Assembly: GCA_040381765.1 (NCBI GenBank)
Contig: JBEIGU010000003.1
Location: forward strand, 1-64,000
Reading direction: 5' to 3'
Source of the DNA: Nodosilinea sp040381765
GTDB taxonomy: Bacteria > Cyanobacteriota > Cyanobacteriia > Phormidesmidales > Phormidesmidaceae
DNA length: 64,000 nt
Part shown: positions 25,396 through 33,447 of the stretch, one piece after another
How positions within the stretch are numbered: position 1 is the stretch's first letter
How the letters are laid out: each line of letters begins with the position of its first letter
Notes under the pieces: model-generated
Databases searched by the model: none
Told to the model about the DNA's origin: nothing
Seen by the model: only the letters and a program-made list of their open reading frames with translations
Position numbers and translations under genes: made by a program

Positions 25396-26577
25396 ATGCG
25401 GGTATTATTGATGACTGGTAAAGGCGGCGTTGGTAAAACCTCCGTAGCGGCGGCCACGGGGATGCGTTGTGCGGAGTTAGGCTATAAGACCCTGGTGCTA
25501 AGCACGGACCCAGCCCATTCCCTGGCGGATAGCTTTGACCTGGATCTGGGCCATGATCCCCGGCCAGTGCAGCCTAACCTCTGGGGGGCAGAGCTAGACG
25601 CCCTGCTGGAACTGGAGGGCAACTGGGGAGCGGTGAAGCGTTATATCACTAACGTGCTGCAGGCCCGGGGTCTGGAGGGGATTGAGGCGGAAGAACTGGC
25701 AATTTTGCCCGGCATGGATGAAATTTTTAGTCTGGTGCGGATGAAGCGTCACCATGACGAGGGGGAATATGATGTGTTGATCATTGACTCCGCCCCCACC
25801 GGTACGGCCCTGCGCCTGCTTAGCCTCCCCGAGGTGGCCGGTTGGTATATGCGCAAGCTCTACAAACCCTTCCAGGCGGTGTCGGAGGCCCTGCGGCCCC
25901 TGGTGGAGCCCCTGTTTCGCCCGGTGGCGGGGTTTTCCCTGCCCACTAAGGAAGTGATGGACGCCCCTTACGAGTTCTACGAGCAGTTAATTGCTTTAGA
26001 AAAGGTACTCACCGACCCGGGCACCACCTCGGTGCGCCTGGTCACCAACCCCGAGAAAATGGTGATTAAGGAATCCCTGAGGGCCCATGCCTACCTCAGC
26101 CTCTACAATGTGGGCACCGACCTGGTGATCGCTAACCGCATCATCCCGGAGGCGGTACAGGACCCCTTCTTCCAACGGATGAAGGAGAAACAGCAGCAGT
26201 ACAAGCAGGAAATCCACGATAATTTTCGCCCCCTGCCGGTGAAGGAAATTCCCCTGTTTGCTGATGAGATGTGTGGGCTAGAGGCGCTGCAACGTCTTAA
26301 GCAGACCCTCTACGGCGAGGAAGACCCCACCCAGGTCTACTACAAGGAAACCACCCTGCGGGTGGTGCAGGATAACAATCAGTACAGCCTGGAGGTCTAC
26401 CTGCCGGGTATTGCCAAGGATAAAATCGAGCTCAGTAAATCCGCTGACGAGCTGAATATCCGGATTGGCAACCACCGCCGCAACCTGGTGCTGCCCCAGG
26501 CCCTGGCCGCCATGGAGCCCGCTGGTGCCAAAATGGAGGATGATTACCTGAAGATTCGCTTTGGCACCGTGGCTTAG
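25396..26577 (+). CDS. ArsA/Get3-type ATPase with C-terminal Hsp20-like domain
   Basis: A 393-residue ATPase of the ArsA/TRC40 (Get3) family. The N-terminus carries the deviant Walker A GKGGVGKTS (residues 8-16), then LSTDPAHSLADSFDL (switch I region) and IIDSAPTGTALRLLSLPE (switch II). The last ~75 residues (RVVQDNNQYSLEVYLPG, ELSKSADELNIRIGNHRRN) look like the alpha-crystallin/Hsp20-like domain found at the end of many single-domain bacterial ArsA proteins. No arsenic genes or CxxC Get3 motif are nearby, so targeting of membrane proteins or another client function is as likely as arsenite export. The AT-rich 197-bp leader probably holds its promoter. Confidence 0.9.
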   Translation: MRVLLMTGKGGVGKTSVAAATGMRCAELGYKTLVLSTDPAHSLADSFDLDLGHDPRPVQPNLWGAELDALLELEGNWGAVKRYITNVLQARGLEGIEAEELAILPGMDEIFSLVRMKRHHDEGEYDVLIIDSAPTGTALRLLSLPEVAGWYMRKLYKPFQAVSEALRPLVEPLFRPVAGFSLPTKEVMDAPYEFYEQLIALEKVLTDPGTTSVRLVTNPEKMVIKESLRAHAYLSLYNVGTDLVIANRIIPEAVQDPFFQRMKEKQQQYKQEIHDNFRPLPVKEIPLFADEMCGLEALQRLKQTLYGEEDPTQVYYKETTLRVVQDNNQYSLEVYLPGIAKDKIELSKSADELNIRIGNHRRNLVLPQALAAMEPAGAKMEDDYLKIRFGTVA

Positions 26578-26711
26578 GTGTTCCAGGGTTGAGCAGGCAG
26601 GATCTGGACCGGCTGTCACCCCTGGGCCTGGCTGCCATGGCAGAGGGAGAGGAAATGATCTATGATCAGCCTCAACTTCCCTATAGCTAGGTTTCTCCTT
26701 TAAGTCGCCCC

Positions 26712-27299
26712 ATGGATGTAATGGACTTCTTCCGGCTCAGCGCTGGCCAATGGCACTCCCAACGCACCACCCATCACCTACCCTTCCGGCGGGCGGAATT
26801 GGGTGGGTCCAGCATTGCGGTGGAGGCCCTGGAGCAGGGCCACCCCAGGGTGGTGGACATTTGTCAGCTCCACGGTGTGGAGCCCGCCCTGGCGGTGGGG
26901 GGGGCTCTGGTCACCTGGGAGGGTTCCATGGCCTGGGACCGGGAGGATGAAAACCATACTGGCAATACGGTGTTCGCCCTGGTGCCCGACGCCGATCAAC
27001 CGAGCCGGGGTCAACTGCTGCGGGAACGGGGCTATGCCGAAATTGTCCCGGTGATTGGCCGCTACGAAATTGATGGCGATCAGGGTCTGGTACTGACCAC
27101 GGAGTATGAAACCATGAGTTCCGTGGAGCGGTTCTGGTTTGCCAACCCCAACCTACGGCTGCGCACCAGTGTGGTGAAGCGGTTTGGCGGCTTCAATACC
27201 GCTTCCTTTTGTGCCGAAACTAGAATTTCGGCTCCTATCCCCCCGGCGGAGTCGCCGGTCCCTCAAGCCCCCACCGTGCTATCCGCCTTTGGTTGGTAG
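26712..27299 (+). CDS. cpcS: Phycobiliprotein lyase CpcS
   Basis: Bilin lyase of the CpcS type, which attaches phycocyanobilin to the conserved Cys-82-equivalent site of phycocyanin beta and allophycocyanin subunits. At 195 residues it has family length. The match is strong: MDFFRLSAGQWHSQRTTHH, then VTWEGSMAWDREDENHTG, LLRERGYAEIVPVIGRYEI, TEYETMSSVERFWFANPNL and RTSVVKRFGGFNTASFCAE. It lies 134 bp downstream of the ArsA-type gene and 33 bp from the convergent alanine dehydrogenase stop. The second, more diverged family member is at 20436. Confidence 0.93.
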   Translation: MDVMDFFRLSAGQWHSQRTTHHLPFRRAELGGSSIAVEALEQGHPRVVDICQLHGVEPALAVGGALVTWEGSMAWDREDENHTGNTVFALVPDADQPSRGQLLRERGYAEIVPVIGRYEIDGDQGLVLTTEYETMSSVERFWFANPNLRLRTSVVKRFGGFNTASFCAETRISAPIPPAESPVPQAPTVLSAFGW

Positions 27300-27332
27300 G
27301 TTGTCCTCTGGCCCCTTACAAGTTGGCTACAG

Positions 27333-28415
27333 CTACAGATCAGCGAATACCTCCCTAACCGCCGGGTGCACCAGTTTTCCCCCAGCTACGTTCAGCCCCT
27401 GGGCCAGGCCGCCATCCTCTGTCAGTGCCCTCTCTACCCCCCGGGCCAGCTTCTGCACGTAGGGAGCTGTGGCATTGCTGAGGGCCTGGGTGGCACTCCA
27501 GGGAACGGCCCCGGGCATATTGGGTACCCCAAAGTGCACCACCCCCGCATGGCGGTAGGTGGGCTGGCTATGGCTGGTGGGCCGCAGGGTTTCGATGCAG
27601 CCCCCCTGATCCACCGCCACGTCAATAATCACCGAGCCTGGCTGCATGGCAGCCACCAGAGGCTCACTGACCAGGATTGGGGCGCGGCGGCCCGGAACCA
27701 GCACCGCCCCAATCAGTAGGTCGGCCTGGGGCACCGCCGCGGCGATCTGACTGGCGCTGCTGTAGAGCAGTTCCACCCGGGACCCAAATAGGGTTTCTAG
27801 CTCTGCCAGACGCTCCACATTGAGATCGATAATCTGCACCCGGGCCCCCAGACCCACCGCCATCTTAGCGGCCTCGGTGCCCACCACCCCACCGCCCAGG
27901 ATCACCACCAGCCCGGGGGCCACCCCGGGCACCCCCCCCAACAATACCCCCCGCCCCCCCTGTTGGCGCTCCAGGTAACGGGCGCCAAATTGCACCGATA
28001 GGCGACCGGCAATCACACTCATGGGGGTAAGCAGGGGTAATCGCCCCTGGGGGTTGGTAACGGTCTCGTAGGCGATCGCCGTGGTGCCCCTGGCCAGCAG
28101 AGCCTCCGTCAGCGATCGCTCCGCCGCCAGGTGCAGGTAGGTAAATAACACCAGATCCGGTCGCAGATAGGGGTACTCAGAGGGCTGAGGTTCCTTCACC
28201 TTAACTACTAACTGGGCATGCCAGGCCAGGGCTGGATCCTCCACCAGGGTGGCTCCAGCCCGTTGGTAATCCCCATCCGTAAAGCCCGACCCCACCCCCG
28301 CGGCGGTTTCCACCACCAGGTCATGGCCCTGCTGGCAGAGGGTATGCACCACCGCCGGGGTGAGACCGACGCGAAATTCCTGGTCCTTAATTTCCTTGGG
28401 GATGCCAATTTGCAT
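27333..28415 (-). CDS. ald: Alanine dehydrogenase
   Basis: NAD-dependent L-alanine dehydrogenase, interconverting alanine and pyruvate plus ammonium; 360 residues as in bacterial Ald. It begins MQIGIPKEIKDQEFRVGLTP, the classic N-terminus, has VKVKEPQPSEYPYL (catalytic Lys region), the HLAAERSLTEALL segment and the NAD-binding VVILGGGVVGTEAAKMAVGL, followed by an acidic residue at the end of strand two (IIDLNVERL). The C-terminal SNATAPYVQKLARGV fits. It is divergent from the gene at 28663 with a 247-bp spacer. Confidence 0.96.
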   Translation of the reverse strand: MQIGIPKEIKDQEFRVGLTPAVVHTLCQQGHDLVVETAAGVGSGFTDGDYQRAGATLVEDPALAWHAQLVVKVKEPQPSEYPYLRPDLVLFTYLHLAAERSLTEALLARGTTAIAYETVTNPQGRLPLLTPMSVIAGRLSVQFGARYLERQQGGRGVLLGGVPGVAPGLVVILGGGVVGTEAAKMAVGLGARVQIIDLNVERLAELETLFGSRVELLYSSASQIAAAVPQADLLIGAVLVPGRRAPILVSEPLVAAMQPGSVIIDVAVDQGGCIETLRPTSHSQPTYRHAGVVHFGVPNMPGAVPWSATQALSNATAPYVQKLARGVERALTEDGGLAQGLNVAGGKLVHPAVREVFADL

Positions 28416-28662
28416 AGGTTCAGTCCTGTAGGGAGACGGCCGTTGAGATCTCTGAACCGGGCCCTCGCCCTGGATTCAGCTACGGTCTATTATCCGTTGT
28501 CCCCTGCCCAGGTGGGTCACAACTTAAGGATTCCGGTATACCCTTAAAAACAGGGTGGCTCCCAACCGTTGACCGCCGTTGCCTGGGGCCAATTCCCTGG
28601 CCAGCGATGCTGGCGGTCTCGATCAGTCGGGCCCTAACCCCCTCTCCCAGCTGTGATTACCC

Positions 28663-29361
28663 ATGGTAGATCCCCTTGATGCCCTAGACCCCGCTCCCCT
28701 ACCGCCGGTACGGGGGAGCGCCAAGCCGATTTCCTTCCAAATCGGCAAAGGGAGTACTCCACCCCCCCGGCCTACCGTTGATCGGTCAGGGCTGCCCTTA
28801 GGGCTGAGATCCCAGACCACCCCCATGCCCAAATTACCCAAGCCCAAGCGGCCAGTATTTAGCCGTCATCGCCACGACGCCAACCCCGCCCTGGCCCTGA
28901 AGGTGTTGGAGGATATTCAGGTGGCGATCGCTGCCTGGCATAGTGAATTACGGCAAACCCTGGAACAGATTCAGGCCCTCTACCTGGAAGGGCCCATTGT
29001 GGACGGTTGGTTAGAAACCATGGCTATCCCTCCTAACCTTTCTGGAGATGCCGCTAGCCTGCTCCGTCACGGTGACCCAGAGGCAATTTCTGATTACGTT
29101 GATCGCCTCTCTCAGGGTAGCGAGCTGCCTCCGCCCCAACCCACCCCGTCGGCCTATCAGCTCTGTAGTCTGGATGCTGATGGTCAGGTGCAGTGTCTAC
29201 CCTGTCCTACCGAGCAGTTGTCGACCCTGAGTCAGGCAATCGCCCGCCACCAGCGGTTACGCCAATTGTTAGACCAAAAGCACTACCTGGAGGCTAAGTT
29301 GCAGCGATCGGTGGAGGTGCTGAGCCACAGCCGTGATAGCCTGGACATCCAGCCTTTGTGA
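28663..29361 (+). CDS. Hypothetical protein with helical core
   Basis: A 232-residue soluble protein that I do not recognise. The first ~65 residues are rich in proline and basic residues and look disordered. Residues about 70-115 (LALKVLEDIQVAIAAWHSEL, then RQTLEQIQALYLEGP) and 185-232 are helical and may form coiled coils. A short beta-like YQLCSLDADGQVQCLPCP lies between. It is upstream of, and on the same strand as, a GldF/GldG-type pair, with 53 bp between. It is not an ABC ATPase. Function unknown. Confidence 0.65.
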   Translation: MVDPLDALDPAPLPPVRGSAKPISFQIGKGSTPPPRPTVDRSGLPLGLRSQTTPMPKLPKPKRPVFSRHRHDANPALALKVLEDIQVAIAAWHSELRQTLEQIQALYLEGPIVDGWLETMAIPPNLSGDAASLLRHGDPEAISDYVDRLSQGSELPPPQPTPSAYQLCSLDADGQVQCLPCPTEQLSTLSQAIARHQRLRQLLDQKHYLEAKLQRSVEVLSHSRDSLDIQPL

Positions 29362-29414
29362 GCTGATCACTGCTACCCTACGTCCGGGGGTGAGTTGTTT
29401 TGCCTGCCTTGCCC

Positions 29415-30221
29415 ATGATAGCCAAGTCCATCCTTGCCGTTCTCCGTCGAGAACTACAAAGCTACCTCTCCTCCCCCCTGTCCTACCTGATTGCTGGGGT
29501 ATTTTGGCTGTTGGGGGGCTTCTTTTTGGTAGTGATCCTACTCGGCCCCCAGGGAATTATTGCCCAGGCCGCCATGGCGGATCAGGCGGTGCAGATGGGG
29601 TTGCCCCCCTCCCCGCCCCTGGATGTGGCCTACGAATTTAATAAGGCCTACGTCGGTCTCCTGGGCTCTCTGTCCATGTTTATTCTACCAATGTTGTCCA
29701 TGGGGCTCTACGCCGACGAACGCAAGCAAGGCACCCTGGAACTGTTGGCCACCTCCCCCCTGCCCAATTGGGCGGTGGCCCTGGGCAAACTGCTGGCGGT
29801 GGTACTCTTCTACATCGGCCTGATTTTGCCCCTGATGATCTGTCAGTCGGTGGCCCTGGGGGCCGCCGCTCCCCCCACCAGCTCGGTGGGGTTTGGCATT
29901 GCCCATCTGGGGTTAGTGCTCATGGCCGCTAGCATCCTGGCCCTGGGCATGTTTATTTCCTCCCTGACGGAGAGTACGGTACTGGCGGCGATTATGACCT
30001 TTGCCCTGATCCTGATGTTGTGGCTGATCGATGCCATCGCCCAGGCTATTCCCGGCCCCCTCGGCCAGGCCATCGGCCATCTGTCCCTGCTGCGCCACTT
30101 TACGGACTTTACCGAGGGAATTTTTGATAGCAGCAGTCTGGTGATGTTTTTATCTTTTATGGTGTTGGGCCTTTATTTGACGGCCCAGTCCGTTGAAGCC
30201 TTGCGATTTCAGCGGTCTTAG
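29415..30221 (+). CDS. ABC-2 type permease (GldF-like)
   Basis: Integral-membrane permease of 268 residues with six hydrophobic segments, similar to GldF of the Bacteroidetes gliding-associated ABC system and to ABC-2 permeases in cyanobacteria. The start MIAKSILAVLRRELQSYLSS is typical, with ATG 29415; five codons upstream only TTG is available. The segments LYADERKQGTLELLATSPL and WAVALGKLLAVVLFY match the cytoplasmic coupling region of the family. The next gene, 22 bp downstream, is GldG-like. The ATP-binding subunit normally beside these genes is absent within at least 28 kb on the left and 23 kb on the right. Confidence 0.87.
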   Translation: MIAKSILAVLRRELQSYLSSPLSYLIAGVFWLLGGFFLVVILLGPQGIIAQAAMADQAVQMGLPPSPPLDVAYEFNKAYVGLLGSLSMFILPMLSMGLYADERKQGTLELLATSPLPNWAVALGKLLAVVLFYIGLILPLMICQSVALGAAAPPTSSVGFGIAHLGLVLMAASILALGMFISSLTESTVLAAIMTFALILMLWLIDAIAQAIPGPLGQAIGHLSLLRHFTDFTEGIFDSSSLVMFLSFMVLGLYLTAQSVEALRFQRS

Positions 30222-30243
30222 TGGCGAGTAGGAGGGCAAACCG

Positions 30244-31812
30244 ATGAAAAAAGCAATGGCCAGGTCATTGAAGTATCTATCCCTGCCGGGGTTGGCCCTG
30301 GTCACCGCGGGCCTGTTGGTAGGGTTGCTGCAGGGTTGGGGGCCCCTGTCCCTGGGGCTACTAGTGGGGGGCCTGGGGTTGCTGGTGGTGGGCCTCAGCC
30401 TCAGTGACCAGGGTCGTGATCGCTTTTGGTCCCAGCGGTCCACGGAGACCGGCGCTAATGCCCTGATCTCGACCCTGGCGGTGCTGGTGATCTTGGGGTT
30501 AATTAACTGGTTGGCGGTTCGTTACAACAGCCGCATTGACCTCACGGAAAATCAATTGTTTACCCTGGCTCCCCAGTCCCAGCAGGTGGTGCAGGCTTTG
30601 ACCGATCCTGTCCAGGTGGTGATCTTTGATGCCAATCAAAACCCCCAGGATCGCCAGCTGCTCGAGAGCTATCGACAGGCGGGGGATAAATTTTCCTTTG
30701 AGTACGTTAACCCCTACGATGACCCCAGGCAAGCCCAGGAGTTTGGCGCTACCCAGGCCGGTGCAGTGTTCCTCAAGCAGGGGGAACAGCGACGTCAGTT
30801 GCAGGTGCTGAGCCCCAGCGATCGCCTCTCCGAGCGCACCCTCACCAATGCCCTTGACCAATTGACTCAAACCGGTAGTCTACGGGCCTATTTCACCCAG
30901 GGCCACCAGGAGTTCCCCATCGATGGCAGCAAGACCGGCCTGGAGCAGGCGGTCAGCGCCCTAGGGGAGAAGGGCTTTACGGTGGAGCCCCTTGACCTGG
31001 CCAAGACCTCAACGGTGCCTGAAGATGCCAACGTCGTGATCGTGGCGGGGCCAGCGGCGGAGTTCTTTGATAACGAAGTTAAGGCCCTATCCACCTACCT
31101 GGAGGGGGGGGGGAGTTTGCTATTGATGATTGACCCCCGCACCAGTCCTAACCTCGATAGCCTGCTGGATAGCTGGGGGGTGAGCCTGGATAATCGCATT
31201 GTTTTAGATACTTCTGGCTCGGGTCAGCTGGTGGGGCTCGGACCAGCAGCCCCCTTGGTAACGGATTACGGTGACCATCCCATTACCCGAGACTTTGGCA
31301 CCGGTCGGTCCTTCTTTCCCCTGGTGCGCCCCGTTAATGTGGAGGCAATGGCGGGGGTGACGGCGGAGCCGATCCTGCGCAGTAACCCCCAAAGTCGGGC
31401 TGAAGCCCTCTCTGCTGAGGGAGAGTTGCAATTTAACCAGGAGGCTCCCCCTAGTGGCCCCTACACCCTGGGGGTAGCTCTCAGCCGGCCGGTGGGGGAG
31501 GGGTCAACCGCCGAGGTTGGTGAAGATGGGGAGCCCACCGGGCCCCAGGCTCGCCTGGTGGTGATTGGCAATGCCACCTTTGCCACCGATGGCCTATTTG
31601 AGCAACAACTGAATGGCGATGTTTTCCTCAACGCCGTTAGCTGGCTCAGCCAGAAGGACGATGCCACCCTTTCCATTCGTCCCCGGCAGGTGACTAACCG
31701 TCGCATTGTGATGACGGTGCAGCAGCAGATTGGCCTGGGGGTTTTTGCCCTGCTGGTCCTTCCCCTGGTGGGGTTAATCATGGCCCTGTTACTGTGGCTG
31801 AAACGCCGCTAA
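30244..31812 (+). CDS. GldG-like ABC transport-associated protein
   Basis: A 522-residue membrane protein. Two N-terminal helices (about 13-60) and a third near 78-95 are followed by the GldG/ABC_transp_aux substrate-binding-like domain: a NSRIDLTENQLFTLAPQSQQ segment (the family signature), then RAYFTQGHQEFPI and LLLMIDPRTSPNLD. A C-terminal helix (about 495-518) and KRR end anchor it. It follows the GldF-like permease by 22 bp with a good ribosome site (AGGAGGG). The pair resembles the ABC system proposed to export a substrate in many bacteria. Function unresolved. Confidence 0.88.
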   Translation: MKKAMARSLKYLSLPGLALVTAGLLVGLLQGWGPLSLGLLVGGLGLLVVGLSLSDQGRDRFWSQRSTETGANALISTLAVLVILGLINWLAVRYNSRIDLTENQLFTLAPQSQQVVQALTDPVQVVIFDANQNPQDRQLLESYRQAGDKFSFEYVNPYDDPRQAQEFGATQAGAVFLKQGEQRRQLQVLSPSDRLSERTLTNALDQLTQTGSLRAYFTQGHQEFPIDGSKTGLEQAVSALGEKGFTVEPLDLAKTSTVPEDANVVIVAGPAAEFFDNEVKALSTYLEGGGSLLLMIDPRTSPNLDSLLDSWGVSLDNRIVLDTSGSGQLVGLGPAAPLVTDYGDHPITRDFGTGRSFFPLVRPVNVEAMAGVTAEPILRSNPQSRAEALSAEGELQFNQEAPPSGPYTLGVALSRPVGEGSTAEVGEDGEPTGPQARLVVIGNATFATDGLFEQQLNGDVFLNAVSWLSQKDDATLSIRPRQVTNRRIVMTVQQQIGLGVFALLVLPLVGLIMALLLWLKRR

Positions 31813-31876
31813 GGGTCTAGCTTTTCTATAGTTCTAGCTTGCTTGACCGATCCCGTTCCCTCACCCATTGCCTCCC

Positions 31877-32080
31877 ATGATTTGGATTAACGAGCAAATT
31901 GACCCCTCCGGCCTGATCTACTCCTGTATTGCCTGTGTGGATGCTGACCAGGCCCGGGCCTGTCACCAGTCCTTCCAGGCGAACCTGACGGAGGATCAAC
32001 GTCAGTCTGGTTGGCTGGCCCGTCTACGCACCGTAGAATCCTGGGATGACGTGCCGGTTAACGCCCTGAAGCTGAGTTAA
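31877..32080 (+). CDS. Small hypothetical protein, 67 residues
   Basis: Starts at ATG 31877 with MIWINEQIDPSGLIYSCIAC and ends SWDDVPVNALKLS. No membrane segment. It contains two cysteines close together (SCIAC) and an SGWLARLRTVESWDD stretch. I recall similar short proteins in cyanobacteria but cannot name the family. The gene lies 64 bp after gldG on the same strand and may be part of that transcript. The frame upstream of ATG 31877 starts only at TTG. Confidence 0.6.
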   Translation: MIWINEQIDPSGLIYSCIACVDADQARACHQSFQANLTEDQRQSGWLARLRTVESWDDVPVNALKLS

Positions 32081-32091
32081 CTGGCATTCCT

Positions 32092-32448
32092 CTAGGCCTG
32101 GGTCTGTCGCCAGCGCCACCGTTGGTCCAGTAGGGTTTTGCTTAACACCCGCACCGGCTCGGAGGTTTCCCCGGAGAACAGGGCAAAATCAACCGGGCCC
32201 CAGGTTTTTTCCGCCTGCTCCGCCAGGCTGAGCAGAAAGGGATCATCCAGGGCGATGCGATGATCCAGCCGCAGGGTCAGGAGGGGTAACCCCTGATGCC
32301 CTGCCCGGGAAACGATGCCCCAGTCGTACTGATCGAGCATGGTCTGGAGGGATGTCCCTGTAGACTCCCGAAAGGTTTGCAATTGCAACTGCTTCTGTTT
32401 TAACTCCTGGGACAGTTGGTGATTGCTGGGAATCATGTCCTTCTCCAT
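32092..32448 (-). CDS. Hypothetical protein, 118 residues
   Basis: An acidic-to-neutral soluble protein that I do not recognise. The N-terminal third is helical with a coiled-coil character (LSQELKQKQLQLQTFRES). The rest contains beta-like pieces (PLLTLRLDHRIALDDP, VDFALFSGETSEPV) and ends in RWRWRQTQA. No membrane helix. It converges on the 67-residue gene with 11 bp between stops. The upstream spacer is shared with the promoter at 32524, which points the other way. Confidence 0.55.
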   Translation of the reverse strand: MEKDMIPSNHQLSQELKQKQLQLQTFRESTGTSLQTMLDQYDWGIVSRAGHQGLPLLTLRLDHRIALDDPFLLSLAEQAEKTWGPVDFALFSGETSEPVRVLSKTLLDQRWRWRQTQA

Positions 32449-32523
32449 GGTGGACGGTGAATTAAGAGAGCCATAACACCAAGGTCTGCTCTGCTAAGGT
32501 TGGCTAGGGCTATAATCCTTGTC

Positions 32524-32552
32524 TTGACATTAAACTCTACCCTGAGTTTAAT
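32524..32552 (+). promoter_or_regulatory. Sigma-70-type promoter overlapped by a perfect inverted repeat
   Basis: TTGACA at 32524-32529 is a perfect -35 box; TTTAAT at 32547-32552 is a five-of-six -10 box at the ideal 17-bp spacing. A perfect 9-bp inverted repeat, ATTAAACTC (32529-32537) and GAGTTTAAT (32544-32552), fills the spacer and covers the -10 box, as expected of a repressor operator. The predicted start (about 32559) would leave a leader of about 150 bases before ATG 32709. Confidence 0.7.
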
Positions 32553-32708
32553 TGGCCCCACCCAAGATGAAGGTAAAAACTTTCTGTGACCCTGACGGCT
32601 ATAACACTTCGTTGCAGAATGATACCTAAGGTCATAGAAAGGGGGAAAATAGGGATGGAGGTTGGTTTAAACCGCTTCCCGTGGCGATCGCAGCAGGAGG
32701 GTAAACCG

Positions 32709-32834
32709 ATGCTGAGCCTAGTACTAAGTTACCATGACATGCTTTATTTGCTCACCGAACTAGGGCTGCTGGGGCTGGTTCTAATACTTTACTGGGTATT
32801 ACCCAAGCCCGTACACCCCCAACGGCCCGCCTAG
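32709..32834 (+). CDS. 41-residue single-helix membrane protein
   Basis: A very small protein, MLSLVLSYHDMLYLLTELGL then LGLVLILYWVLPKPVHPQRPA, with one membrane helix (about 13-32) and a proline-rich cytoplasmic or stromal end. A strong ribosome site (AGGAGGG at 32696-32702) lies seven bases before ATG 32709, which makes the small gene more likely than the longer GTG frame from 32586. It is driven by the promoter at 32524. Size and shape resemble small subunits of photosynthetic complexes or of the cyanobacterial NDH-1 complex, but I cannot assign it. It is 56 bp upstream of the universal stress gene on the same strand. Confidence 0.7.
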   Translation: MLSLVLSYHDMLYLLTELGLLGLVLILYWVLPKPVHPQRPA

Positions 32835-32890
32835 GAAACCCGATCAGCGGGCCAGGGAGCCTTTATTAACCTACAACCCAGGGGCAGACT

Positions 32891-33439
32891 ATGTACCAAA
32901 AAATCCTCGTGGCCTTAGACAATAGCGCCGCTGCTGAGGCGGTGTTCAACGCCGCCCTGACCCTGGCCCAGGGGACAGGGGCCTGCTTACTACTTGTGCA
33001 CAGCCTCTCAGGGCAGGAGGAGGGCAGTCCCCTACCCCTGCCCAGCACCATGGACTCAATTTATTGGGCACCGGGCAGTGAGGTCAACCTGGAGCTCTGG
33101 CACCAGGAGTGGGTACGCTACGAGACGGAAAGTTTAGACCGGCTGCGGCGGTTTGCCCATCGAGCGGAGACGGTCGGGGTAACCGGGGAGTTCCGCCAAT
33201 TGGTGGGGGAGCCCGGCAAGGTGCTTTGCAAGGCAGCTCAGGCCTGGGGGGCCGACCTGGTGGTACTGGGTAACCGGGGCCGCAGCGGCCTATCCCAGGT
33301 TTTACTGGGCAGCGTCAGCAACTATGCCCTGCACCACGCTCCCTGTTCGGTGCTGGTGCTCAAGGGAGCATCCCTGGAGAAGCCGGAAGAGGTGCCAGCC
33401 TCAGCGCTGCAGCCAGAGTTGCCGGTGGGCCCGGTTTAA
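32891..33439 (+). CDS. Universal stress protein (UspA family)
   Basis: A 182-residue UspA-fold protein. It starts MYQKILVALDNSAAAEAVFN and ends its domain with the ATP-binding-type signature LVVLGNRGRSGLSQVLLGS followed by SVSNYALHHAPCSVLVLK (the G-2x-G-9x-G(S/T) pattern is present: GNRGRSGLSQVLLGS). This suggests nucleotide binding. An insertion around residues 40-75 and a ~20-residue proline-rich tail go beyond the usual 140-150 residues. Function is general stress or signalling; specifics unknown. It converges on the carotenoid oxygenase with 8 bp between. Confidence 0.92.
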   Translation: MYQKILVALDNSAAAEAVFNAALTLAQGTGACLLLVHSLSGQEEGSPLPLPSTMDSIYWAPGSEVNLELWHQEWVRYETESLDRLRRFAHRAETVGVTGEFRQLVGEPGKVLCKAAQAWGADLVVLGNRGRSGLSQVLLGSVSNYALHHAPCSVLVLKGASLEKPEEVPASALQPELPVGPV

Positions 33440-33447
33440 GTCGGGAT

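Noticed and set aside
32586..32834. 82-codon frame including the small membrane protein
   Set aside because: It would start at GTG with no ribosome site and an unlikely basic extension; ATG 32709 has AGGAGGG at the right distance.
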